A DNA stretch of 5,161 nucleotides from Verrucomicrobiales bacterium (lineage in GTDB: Bacteria > Verrucomicrobiota > Verrucomicrobiia > Verrucomicrobiales > DEV007), in assembly GCA_003232855.1 (NCBI GenBank), contig QIKC01000354.1, forward strand, positions 1-5,161, given 5' to 3'. Of this stretch, positions 1 through 5,161 are shown in pieces. The translations under genes were made by a program, and so were the position numbers. Under the pieces are notes generated by a model. That model was given only the letters and a program-made list of their open reading frames with translations, searched no databases and had not been told where the DNA came from. The stretch's first letter is position 1. Every line of letters begins with the position of its first letter.

Positions 1-92
1 GCATGTTGGCACGGGTGGCGATTGTCGCTCTGGTATTGGCGGTATTGTTCTTCGGAGTCTTTCCGAAGTGGATCTTGAACCTATTGGGTTAG
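1..92 (+). CDS. C-terminal fragment of a hydrophobic membrane protein, possibly NuoN-like
   Basis: Only the last 29 codons are inside the window, read in the frame that begins at base 3 and ends at the TAG at 90-92; the 5' part lies outside. The visible peptide is almost wholly hydrophobic: a membrane helix (RVAIVALVLAVLFFGVFP) followed by the short end KWILNLLG. A last helix ending in a G-x-F/Y-P turn and a short amphipathic end is typical of proton-pumping antiporter-like subunits of complex I, especially chain N, and this is why I suggest that family. The fragment is too short to prove it; any polytopic membrane protein could end this way. It is followed by a 73-bp gap before the response regulator gene on the same strand. 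Confidence 0.45.
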   Translation, partial: MLARVAIVALVLAVLFFGVFPKWILNLLG

Positions 93-137
93 CGCCTTGG
101 TGAGAATTTTGGCCGATCGTCAGAGCCGCCGTTGTCA

Positions 138-155
138 AACCGGGTAGCCCGGGTT
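138..155 (+). promoter_or_regulatory. Small GC-rich hairpin just upstream of the response regulator start
   Basis: AACCGGG (138-144) can pair with CCCGGGTT (148-155) around a TAG loop, leaving one bulged G. It ends at the probable Shine-Dalgarno bases (TAGG, 155-158) of the response regulator gene, whose GTG start is at 166. There is no T-tract after it, so it is not a convincing intrinsic terminator for the upstream gene. It might partly occlude the ribosome-binding site, or be fortuitous in GC-rich DNA. I saw no convincing -35/-10 pair in the 93-165 gap. Confidence 0.3.
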
Positions 156-165
156 AGGTAGAGGC

Positions 166-864
166 GTGAAAATTTTATTGGTCGAAGACGAAACGGAGAT
201 CGGCTCGTTGGTGAAAGACGGGTTGGAGAAAGAGGGTTGGTCGGTCGATTACTGCGAGGACGGCGATAGTGGCATGACCTGCGCCACCACCAAATCGTAC
301 GATGCGGTGGTGTTGGACGTGATGTTGCCTGGGCGTAGCGGTTTGGAAATTCTCAAGGCGTTGCGCGAGGGACAAAACAATGTGCCGGTGATCATCATCA
401 CCGCCAGGGGCGAGAGCGAAGATCGCATCGAGGGGCTCAACCTGGGGGCGGACGACTACTTGCCCAAACCGTTCTTCGTCGAAGAGCTGTTGGCGAGGTT
501 GCGCGCAGTCTGGCGACGCTCTTCGGATGGCAACATGAGCTTGTTGAGCATCGGTTCGCTGTCGGCGAACTTGATGAGCCGTGAGGTGTCGCGCTCGGGG
601 CAGAAGATCGATATGACGCCGAAGGAGTTTTCTCTGCTCGCCTTCCTGATGCGCTCTCCGAATCGTGTGCTCACCCGCACTCAAATTCTCGAACAAGTCT
701 GGGGTTATCATTTCGATCCGGGCACCAATTTGGTCGATGTTTATATCCGCCGCTTGCGGGCGAAGATCGATCTCGAGGGCGAGGCTGAACTGATCGAGAC
801 GCTGCGCGGGGTCGGCTACCGGATGGTGGACGCGGAGAACCCCCGACCGGCGGAGGGGGCTTAA
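166..864 (+). CDS. OmpR/PhoB-family two-component response regulator
   Basis: A DNA-binding response regulator of 232 residues, the usual length for the OmpR/PhoB family. The N-terminal receiver domain (about 1-117) has the acidic pair E7/D8, phospho-acceptor D51 in VVLDVMLPGRSG, switch residue T79 and conserved K101 in the LPKPF motif. The C-terminal winged helix (about 125-222) shows TPKEFSLL (151-158), a recognition helix with DVYIRRLRAK (191-200) and the closing RGVGYRM (214-220). The start is a GTG at 166, with TAGG about seven bases upstream; it begins the canonical MKILLVED strand, so an earlier start is unlikely. The sensor kinase gene follows after 3 bp, so the two are the cognate pair. 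The sequence resembles QseB/PmrA/CusR-type regulators, but the signal and the target genes cannot be read from it. Confidence 0.96.
   Translation: MKILLVEDETEIGSLVKDGLEKEGWSVDYCEDGDSGMTCATTKSYDAVVLDVMLPGRSGLEILKALREGQNNVPVIIITARGESEDRIEGLNLGADDYLPKPFFVEELLARLRAVWRRSSDGNMSLLSIGSLSANLMSREVSRSGQKIDMTPKEFSLLAFLMRSPNRVLTRTQILEQVWGYHFDPGTNLVDVYIRRLRAKIDLEGEAELIETLRGVGYRMVDAENPRPAEGA
852..859 (+). promoter_or_regulatory. Shine-Dalgarno of the histidine kinase inside the end of the regulator gene
   Basis: GGAGGGGG lies in the last codons of the response regulator gene and 8-11 bases before the GTG start of the kinase at 868. It supports the GTG start and suggests the kinase is translated as ribosomes finish the regulator gene. 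Confidence 0.7.
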
Positions 865-867
865 GCG

Positions 868-2247
868 GTGACTTTGTCTTTCCGTCCCCGGCTGGCGCTG
901 TGGTCGGCGCTGCTCTCGGGCATCGTTTTGTTGATCTTCTTCGCGGTCACCGCGTGGATGGTTTTTGACAACATGACCGAGGAGGCCGACTTCGAATTGA
1001 AGGCCTTCACCATGGATACAGTCCTCGCCGCACGCGATATGGAGGAGGGCGGTCTGCCGCAGACGCAGTTGGTCGGCACCTTGAGCGCAGAGCGGGCGGA
1101 GGTGAGGCTGATCTCCCTGAGTGCCCCCGACGGGGCGATGATCTATGAGGATCCCAACTGGCCGGCACCGGGCGAAGATCAGAAATTTTCCCGCCGTGGC
1201 TGGGCGGAGACCCGCCAAATCGACGGCATGACCTGGCGGGTGATGATGCGAAATATTAAGGGTTATCGGGTGCGGATGGCGATGAATCTGCGCGAGATCC
1301 GCGACGAGGTGGGGCACATGGTGAAGAGCTATCTGCGGGCGCTGCCCTTCGCCCTGGTGTTCATCGGGCTCGGTGCCTGGTGGGTGGCCGGGCGGGCGGT
1401 GAAGCCGATTCAACGCATCATCGATACCGCCGAGAGGATCAACCCGCAGGGGTTGGGCGAGCGGGTCGAGGGGGTCGAATCTGGCGATGAGTTAGGGCGG
1501 CTGGCGCGCGTGTTGAACCGTATGATTGATCGGCTCGAACTCGCTTTTCGCCAGGCGCGCCGCTTCAGTGCCGATGCGTCGCACGAGCTGCGCACGCCGC
1601 TGACGGTGATGCAGGGAAAAATCGAGGCGGCGTTGCAGCTCCCGGACCGGCGCCCCGAGGATAACAAGACGTTGGTCGAGCTGCTGGAACGCGTGGGGCA
1701 GTTGCGTTCGATCATCGACAGTCTGCTGCTGTTGTCGCGTTCGGACACGGGGAGCCTGACGCTGGAGCGGGGCGATCTCGACCTCGGCGATCTGATCGCG
1801 GACGTGATGGAGGACGCGGAGATCATCGCGGAAGAAAAGGGGATCGAGGTGATCTCGGAGGGCGAGGAACGGGGGTGTCGAGTGGCGGGCGATGGGCGGC
1901 TGTTGCGGATGGCGGTGTCCAACTTGCTGACCAATGGGATCAAATACAACATCGGCGAGGGTGGCACCGTGCGTTGTGTATTGCGCTGTGTAGAGGGCGG
2001 TTACGAGGTGGCGGTAAGTAACACTGGACCCGCTATCGGTGCGGCGGATCATGAGCGGATTTTCGAGCGTTTCTATCGTGGTGATCCAGCGCGCGGGGCG
2101 GCCAAGCCCGGGTTCGGGCTCGGGCTCAGCCTGTCGCGTGTGATCGCCGAGGTTCACGGTGGCAGCCTTGACATCGAGAGTTCGGAGGGCGGGTGGAATT
2201 GTTTTGTGTTACGGTTGCCGGGTGCTGAGGGGAGGGGAGGGGAATGA
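868..2247 (+). CDS. HAMP-domain sensor histidine kinase
   Basis: Inner-membrane sensor kinase of 459 residues that should phosphorylate the regulator encoded directly upstream. Order of parts: membrane helix 1 (about 11-33), periplasmic sensor loop (about 34-155), membrane helix 2 (about 157-175), HAMP (about 176-230), dimerisation/phospho-acceptor domain with H239 in FSADASHELRTPL, then the ATPase domain. The latter has the N-box (N352 and N356 in SNLLTNGIKYN), a G1 box reading VSNTGPAI with Asn where many kinases have Asp, an F-box (IFERFYRGD, 398-405) and a G2 box (GFGLGLSL, 415-422). Asn in the G1 box also occurs in CusS-like heavy-metal sensor kinases, which fits the overall architecture, but metal sensing is only a guess. 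The start codon is GTG with a strong Shine-Dalgarno. The stop overlaps the rlmH start by ATGA. Confidence 0.95.
   Translation: MTLSFRPRLALWSALLSGIVLLIFFAVTAWMVFDNMTEEADFELKAFTMDTVLAARDMEEGGLPQTQLVGTLSAERAEVRLISLSAPDGAMIYEDPNWPAPGEDQKFSRRGWAETRQIDGMTWRVMMRNIKGYRVRMAMNLREIRDEVGHMVKSYLRALPFALVFIGLGAWWVAGRAVKPIQRIIDTAERINPQGLGERVEGVESGDELGRLARVLNRMIDRLELAFRQARRFSADASHELRTPLTVMQGKIEAALQLPDRRPEDNKTLVELLERVGQLRSIIDSLLLLSRSDTGSLTLERGDLDLGDLIADVMEDAEIIAEEKGIEVISEGEERGCRVAGDGRLLRMAVSNLLTNGIKYNIGEGGTVRCVLRCVEGGYEVAVSNTGPAIGAADHERIFERFYRGDPARGAAKPGFGLGLSLSRVIAEVHGGSLDIESSEGGWNCFVLRLPGAEGRGGE
2220..2242 (+). promoter_or_regulatory. G-run element: rlmH ribosome-binding site and potential G-quadruplex
   Basis: Four G-runs occur in 23 bases: GGG at 2220-2222 and GGGG at 2229-2232, 2234-2237 and 2239-2242, separated by loops of 6, 1 and 1 bases. 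This satisfies the common G3+/N1-7 quadruplex pattern. The same bases encode the Gly-rich end of the kinase (PGAEGRGGE) and provide GGAGG-like Shine-Dalgarno sequence directly before the rlmH ATG at 2244. If the mRNA folds into a quadruplex it would hide the rlmH ribosome-binding site; folding is inferred, not shown. Confidence 0.5.
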
Positions 2248-2687
2248 ATTGGCGTTTCGTCGTAGTGGGCAAACCCTCGTTAGCCTTCGCTCGTGACGGC
2301 CTGGCTGAATATCTCAAGCGCCTCGGGCGCTACACCCGTGCGGAGTTGCTTCCGGTGAAATCCGGTGGCGGAGCCGAGGCGGAGGGCGCGCGTCTGTTGC
2401 GGGCGAGCGAGGGCTGCTTCCGGCTGGTCTTCGATGAGCGCGGCGAACCCCTCGATACCGCTGCGCTGGTGTCGCGGGTGGACGCTCTAGAAATGGACGG
2501 CGCGGTGAAGACCGTCGCGGTGTTGATCGGCGGTGCCGACGGCCACACCGATGAGTTGCGGGAAACGGCTGGCTTGGTTGTCTCATTCGGGCGGCTCACT
2601 TTGCAACACGAGCTGGCACTGGTGGCCGCCGCCGAACAGATTTACCGCGTTTACACCCTGAAGCGCGGCGAGCCCTATCACCGGTAG
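2244..2687 (+). CDS. rlmH: 23S rRNA (pseudouridine1915-N3)-methyltransferase RlmH
   Basis: SPOUT-family, SAM-dependent methyltransferase that in characterised bacteria methylates N3 of pseudouridine 1915 in helix 69 of 23S rRNA, acting on assembled 70S ribosomes as a homodimer. The 147-residue product is close to the usual 155-160. Family marks are the N-terminal strand FVVVGKP followed by EYLKRLGRY, the SAM-binding LIGGADG (94-100; LIGGPEG in E. coli), the LTLQHELALVAAAEQIYR segment (118-135) matching the LTLPHPLVRVLVAESLYR stretch of the E. coli protein, and the C-terminal PYHR (144-147), where the YH residues belong to the active site. The end is intact although an IS66 remnant starts within a few bases of the stop. 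Its ATG overlaps the kinase stop codon (ATGA), so translation is probably coupled, placing a housekeeping rRNA enzyme at the end of a two-component operon. Confidence 0.95.
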   Translation: MNWRFVVVGKPSLAFARDGLAEYLKRLGRYTRAELLPVKSGGGAEAEGARLLRASEGCFRLVFDERGEPLDTAALVSRVDALEMDGAVKTVAVLIGGADGHTDELRETAGLVVSFGRLTLQHELALVAAAEQIYRVYTLKRGEPYHR

Positions 2688-2932
2688 CTGTCTGCCGCCA
2701 GGTAGATCTCGGGATCGATGTCGTGGACGCGGCAGTTGCGCACTAGCGTATAGAGGAGTGCGTTAGCGGTTCCAGCTTCGGTGCTGCCGAAAAACATGTG
2801 GTTCTTTTGTCCGAGCTTGGTTGGGCGGACGGCGTGCTCACAAAGGTTGTTGTCGATTTCGATCCGGCCATCGTCGAGGTAGCTCACGAAATCGCCCCAC
2901 TGCCCGTTGATGAGATGGGCGCTCATGCACAC
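2678..2932 (-). pseudogene. IS66-family transposase (TnpC), C-terminal remnant
   Basis: About 75 residues match the C-terminal end of IS66-type transposases (full length roughly 500 residues). Clear marks are YLDDGRIEIDNN, CEHAVRPTKLGQKN with the Glu that serves as the last residue of the DDE triad, MFFGSTEAGTANALLYTLV and the terminal RVHDIDPEIYL. The frame has a TGA at 2945-2947 just upstream and only a GTG as possible start, so everything N-terminal, including the two catalytic Asp residues, is missing. Downstream, the usual continuation after IYL is replaced by AADSYR and a stop that lies inside the last codons of rlmH on the other strand, so the 3' end is also cut. No IS66 accessory genes or terminal inverted repeats are visible. 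It cannot encode an active transposase. Confidence 0.9.
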
Positions 2933-2951
2933 AAGGAAACAGACTCATGCA
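2922..2951. repeat. 8-bp direct repeat at the IS66 remnant/AT-rich junction
   Basis: CTCATGCA occurs at 2922-2929 and again at 2944-2951, 22 bases apart, exactly where the IS66 coding match ends and AT-rich DNA begins. IS66 elements make 8-bp target duplications, but here the copies do not flank an element, so this may equally be a deletion scar or chance. Confidence 0.35.
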
Positions 2952-3040
2952 AAAGTAATAATTGTGGACTCGTTAGTGAGTTCGGAAATTACGCCTTGAT
3001 TAGGTCAGGCTCATATCCTGTGTTTGTTTTTCTCTGTCCG

Positions 3041-3844
3041 TCATTCATTTTTCCAGTAAACGAGGCTCGTTCCTTTGATGCTCTTTAATCCGAACTGATT
3101 AGTTTGTTCGATTTCTTCCAATGCCTTTGTGACGCCTTCCCACACGCCGTAGTCGTGCCATAGTATAATCCCGCCTTTTTTCACCAATTTGAAAGCCTGA
3201 TTGGTGTCGGATATCGCATAGTCATATGCATGCGAACCATCGATGAAAATCAATGAGCAAGAATCATGATAAGGAGAAAAATCAAATTTTGCAGAATCTC
3301 CAAATAATTGTTCTATTTTGTTTGTGACAAGACTATTTGATTCTCTGTATTTTTCGATTCGTGAACCTGATGATTCTTTATCAACCATATGCCTTTCGCC
3401 GCGGATTAATGGATAAGCTGTTTCCGTTTCGGGTTTAAGGTCGAGTGTGAACACCTTGCAATGGGTGGGGGATGAATAAGCGAGATTCAGGGAGGTTCTG
3501 CCATCAAAGGTTCCTATCTCAAAGAGATTGGTGTCGTCCTCGCAGTTGCTGGCTATTGCGTTAATGATCCCGAGCTCACTGATTCGAATATTTCCATTGG
3601 CTTTGTTGTGTTCCCATATTTTCACTGTATTCCGGCTGGTGCACTCTCTCCATGAGATGGCGGGGAGACGGATTTGTTGTAATAGGTCGCTCTCTTTTCC
3701 TCTAATTTTGTTGAAAAATCGCCGCCATTTTCTAGACAATCCTGATAAAGGTAGGTACAGCCATAATCCGTAAATCCCATGGAGTAATTCTTTCATGTTT
3801 TGAAAAATGTACGTGCCATTCGGGTCAGGACGGTGTTTTTGCAT
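3041..3844 (-). CDS. Class I SAM-dependent methyltransferase (Methyltransf_24-like), AT-rich gene
   Basis: Product of 267 residues with a Rossmann-type methyltransferase core from about residue 85. Motif I is LFEIGTFDGRTS (107-118), followed by the acidic strand end VFTLDLKPE (131-139), LFGDSAKFDF (180-189), LIFIDGSHAYDY (198-209) and GGIILWHDYG (224-233). The IDGSHxYxx plus WHDY pattern is typical of the Methyltransf_24 group, often found with polysaccharide or small-molecule biosynthesis genes; the substrate here is unknown. The N-terminal 80 residues are basic and contain a short hydrophobic patch (IYGLWLYLPLSGL) that could touch a membrane. The ATG at 3844 is preceded by AGGAAGA at a spacing of six; the next Met (residue 17) has no Shine-Dalgarno. 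Base composition is far more AT-rich than all neighbours, no related gene is adjacent, and a transposase scar lies downstream, pointing to transfer. Confidence 0.85.
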   Translation of the reverse strand: MQKHRPDPNGTYIFQNMKELLHGIYGLWLYLPLSGLSRKWRRFFNKIRGKESDLLQQIRLPAISWRECTSRNTVKIWEHNKANGNIRISELGIINAIASNCEDDTNLFEIGTFDGRTSLNLAYSSPTHCKVFTLDLKPETETAYPLIRGERHMVDKESSGSRIEKYRESNSLVTNKIEQLFGDSAKFDFSPYHDSCSLIFIDGSHAYDYAISDTNQAFKLVKKGGIILWHDYGVWEGVTKALEEIEQTNQFGLKSIKGTSLVYWKNE

Positions 3845-4031
3845 AAATCTTCTTCCTAAACCTACTCAACTTTCGGTCTCCCGGCAAGCGCTGCGCGATC
3901 TCTCTGCTGGCCAACGACTGAGGAAAGTTGCGCGTGCCATGGATGGGCAATTCCCTTTGAATCCCAATTGATTTTGAAAAAACAAATGCCTAGCAGTCAC
4001 TCTACGACGCGATGGGCGAGGCGCTCTCGCT
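3845..4031. other. Intergenic gap with an inverted repeat, no recognisable gene
   Basis: Between the methyltransferase start and the stop of the membrane-protein gene, both on the minus strand. The gap contains an 8-bp perfect inverted repeat, CAACTTTC (3867-3874) and GAAAGTTG (3923-3930), enclosing a second possible stem, CCGGCA (3881-3886) with TGCTGG (3905-3910, one G-T pair). GC content is high at about 3,870-3,945 and low at 3,950-3,990. It must hold the promoter of the methyltransferase unless that gene is read through from upstream, but I see no clear -35/-10 pair and no intrinsic terminator with a T-run. Reading frames here have no family resemblance I recognise. Confidence 0.4.
3851..3857 (-). 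promoter_or_regulatory. Shine-Dalgarno of the AT-rich methyltransferase gene
   Basis: On the minus strand AGGAAGA lies six bases before the ATG at 3844. It decides for this start over the internal Met 16 codons later, which has only AT-rich, non-SD sequence before it. Confidence 0.6.
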
Positions 4032-4040
4032 CTAAGAGCG
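4028..4040 (-). repeat. 13-bp palindrome over the stop codon of the membrane-protein gene
   Basis: CGCTCT-A-AGAGCG is a perfect palindrome about a central base and contains the TAG stop (complement of 4032-4034). As RNA it gives only a five-pair stem with a three-base loop and, on the minus strand, is followed by AGAGCGCC, not a U-tract. It is therefore a weak terminator candidate at best. Confidence 0.35.
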
Positions 4041-4895
4041 GAATTTGATTTGAGCATTGTTCCCCCCGGCGAATGGGGCGCTGAATCGAGTTCTGGGTTC
4101 GATTTCGGGGAAAAGCAGGCGTCGGGGGCGCAGCGCGCGCGGCAGGAAAATCGCCCCGAATACCAGAATCATCAGGCCGCCGACGATTATGGAGACGGCA
4201 CGGATGAGCGGCCAGTCGAGCTTGGCGGAGAGCTGATCCCAGTGGCTGATGGTCACGGGGATATATTCGGCGCTCGCCTCATCGGTTGGCGGAACGGCGG
4301 CGGCACCTGTTTCGGTGGCGACGGTTGCGGAAGCGGTTTCGGCGATGAGGGTGGGAGCGTTGGTGTAGGCTGCGGCGTAGGTCGCGAGGGCGGGAACGAG
4401 GGCGAGGGCGGTCGCTACGGCTCCTTCCGCCTGGTCGGCATGTTTGGATCCGAGCGCCAGTGCGGCCGATCCCAGAGCGTGGAGGCGCCTGCGATCGGTC
4501 TTGTCGAGGTTGCGTCCGGCGAGGATCACATGGGTTGCTGGCAGCGGCTCGGTGACGGTCATGATGAGGGCGCCCAGATGGCGACCGCTGATGATCCAGC
4601 GGCGTAGCAACTCGTTGCCATAGAGATCGACGGCGACCGGCGCCTTCCCTTGCTTGATCACCAAATAGGTGGGGGCGATGGTGTTTTCACTGAGGGTCGA
4701 TTCGGCTCTGATGCGTAGCTTGGGCGCTAGGCTGTCGGCTTCATCGAGCACGTAGTGGCCGGCTCCAGAGGGGATGTCGGAGGCGGAAAGCTGCCCTGCT
4801 GGCGGGGTGGTATCGAAGTCGAGGACGTGAACCTCTGCGCCACAGGGGGAGGCCAGGGCGAGCAGTGCTGCGAGGAGTGTTAGCGGTTTGATCAT
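4032..4895 (-). CDS. Exported, C-terminally membrane-anchored protein of unknown function
   Basis: I do not recognise a named family. The 287-residue product begins with a clear signal peptide (MIKPLTLLAALLALASPCGA, probable cleavage after A20; Pro before Cys argues against a lipobox). An exported region (about 21-225) follows, including EADSLAPKLRIRAEST and VAVDLYGNELLRRW, then a low-complexity Ala/Thr stretch (about 155-210) that looks like a flexible linker. A single membrane helix (about 230-251) is followed by RALRPRRL, whose positive charge puts the C-terminus in the cytoplasm. The last residues, FSAPFAGGNNAQIKF, look like a conserved short motif rather than a random tail. The ATG overlaps the TGA of the upstream gene (ATGA) and lacks its own good Shine-Dalgarno, so it is probably translated by coupling. 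The topology resembles small envelope proteins carrying an N-terminal periplasmic domain. Confidence 0.8.
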   Translation of the reverse strand: MIKPLTLLAALLALASPCGAEVHVLDFDTTPPAGQLSASDIPSGAGHYVLDEADSLAPKLRIRAESTLSENTIAPTYLVIKQGKAPVAVDLYGNELLRRWIISGRHLGALIMTVTEPLPATHVILAGRNLDKTDRRRLHALGSAALALGSKHADQAEGAVATALALVPALATYAAAYTNAPTLIAETASATVATETGAAAVPPTDEASAEYIPVTISHWDQLSAKLDWPLIRAVSIIVGGLMILVFGAIFLPRALRPRRLLFPEIEPRTRFSAPFAGGNNAQIKFRS

Positions 4896-5161
4896 CGGCT
4901 AGCAGTGCTGTCGGAGCCGATCGCAGCGCCGGTCAGCCGTCGTGGGCTGGGTTTGAGCGGGGCGGGGTCGATGTCGCGGAAGCCTTGGGTGGCTGTCGCT
5001 GGGGTTGCCGTGGCGGTGGGCAGCCGTTGCTGCGTCGGCGCGCGGTGTCGCTGTCGCCAACGGTCGGTCGCGAACATCGCCTCCTTGTGAATTTCGGTCA
5101 TCGTGCGTCTGAGGGTATGCAGCCAGTGGGCGATCCCTTTGGCGTAGCCGCCGCTGGCAAA
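4892..5161 (-). CDS. C-terminal part of an unknown protein with Pro/Thr/Ala-rich tail, 5' end outside window
   Basis: The frame is open from the right edge of the window to the TGA at 4892-4894, giving 89 visible residues. A Met codon at 5099-5101 exists, but the frame continues upstream of it with plausible protein (GGYAKGIAHWLHTLRRT), so the gene most likely starts outside the window. The visible part begins with a helical, mixed-charge stretch (KGIAHWLHTLRRTMTEIHKE, AMFATDRWRQRHR) and ends in a disordered-looking segment rich in Pro, Thr and Ala (TATATPATATQGFRDIDPAP, then LKPSPRRLTG). No membrane helix is visible. Its stop overlaps the start of the exported protein gene by ATGA, so the two form an operon and their products probably act together. 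No family can be named from this fragment. Confidence 0.65.
   Translation of the reverse strand, partial: FASGGYAKGIAHWLHTLRRTMTEIHKEAMFATDRWRQRHRAPTQQRLPTATATPATATQGFRDIDPAPLKPSPRRLTGAAIGSDSTASR

Noticed and set aside
132..159. TTGTCA with a possible -10 about 16 bases later as promoter of the response regulator operon
   Set aside because: The -10 candidate TTAGGT matches the consensus too poorly and overlaps the hairpin and Shine-Dalgarno.
175..1413. Very long minus-strand open frame (412 codons) opposite the response regulator and kinase genes
   Set aside because: It is rich in His, Arg, Gln and Pro without domain motifs, as expected from the antisense of GC-rich coding DNA, and the plus-strand genes here carry complete family motifs.
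1410..2157. Minus-strand open frames opposite the kinase C-terminal half
   Set aside because: Ser/Arg/Pro-rich antisense translations with no recognisable motifs; shadows of the kinase gene.
2999..3030. Weak stem after the methyltransferase stop as a terminator
   Set aside because: Only four base pairs (CAGG/CCTG) and no U-tract on the minus strand.
2798..3088. Plus-strand frame of 96 codons across the IS66 remnant and AT-rich junction
   Set aside because: It runs antisense to clear IS66 transposase codons and into the end of the methyltransferase gene; no motif of its own.
3866..4057. Minus-strand frame of 63 codons in the gap before the methyltransferase
   Set aside because: Arg/Ser-rich, overlaps the end of the exported-protein gene, no Shine-Dalgarno or family resemblance.
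4050..4607. Plus-strand Gly-rich frame of 185 codons opposite the exported-protein gene
   Set aside because: Gly/Glu-rich low complexity mirrors the Ala/Thr/Pro codons of the minus-strand gene, which has a signal peptide, a membrane helix and a coupled start.
4861..4910. 10-bp direct repeat AGCAGTGCTG at 4861-4870 and 4901-4910
   Set aside because: It falls within coding sequence of the signal peptide and of the upstream gene's end; common Ala/Ser codons explain it.

Overview
The window is a high-GC bacterial chromosome segment interrupted by a clearly AT-richer stretch (about 2,945-3,860, judged by eye). The genes are of Gram-negative type: a two-component system with a periplasmic sensor loop, and a signal-peptide protein anchored by a C-terminal membrane helix. 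The style of the RlmH N-terminus and of the unknown membrane protein's tail made me think of Verrucomicrobiota (Opitutales-like). That is an impression, not a demonstrated placement; a proteobacterium is also possible.

Left part, plus strand: the last 29 codons of a hydrophobic protein, possibly the end of an NADH dehydrogenase chain N-like subunit, enter at the left edge. After a 73-bp gap comes a tight three-gene unit: an OmpR/PhoB-type response regulator (166-864), a HAMP-containing sensor histidine kinase (868-2247) and rlmH (2244-2687), the methyltransferase for pseudouridine 1915 of 23S rRNA. Kinase and rlmH share an ATGA overlap. The rlmH ribosome-binding region consists of repeated G-runs that fit a G-quadruplex pattern.

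Middle, minus strand: immediately after the rlmH stop lies the reverse-oriented C-terminal remnant of an IS66-family transposase (about 2,690-2,932). It is followed by an AT-rich segment carrying one intact gene for a class I SAM-dependent methyltransferase of the Methyltransf_24 type (3041-3844). Composition, isolation and the adjacent transposase scar suggest horizontally acquired DNA.

Right part, minus strand: a 187-bp gap without a recognisable gene, then two translationally coupled genes. The upstream one (4892 to the right edge, 5' end outside the window) has a Pro/Thr/Ala-rich tail. The downstream one (4032-4895) encodes an exported, membrane-anchored protein. I recognise neither as a named family. 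No tRNA, rRNA, CRISPR array or complete mobile element is visible. The best candidates for something undescribed are the coupled unknown membrane-protein pair and the G-run element controlling rlmH; no multi-gene novel system is evident.
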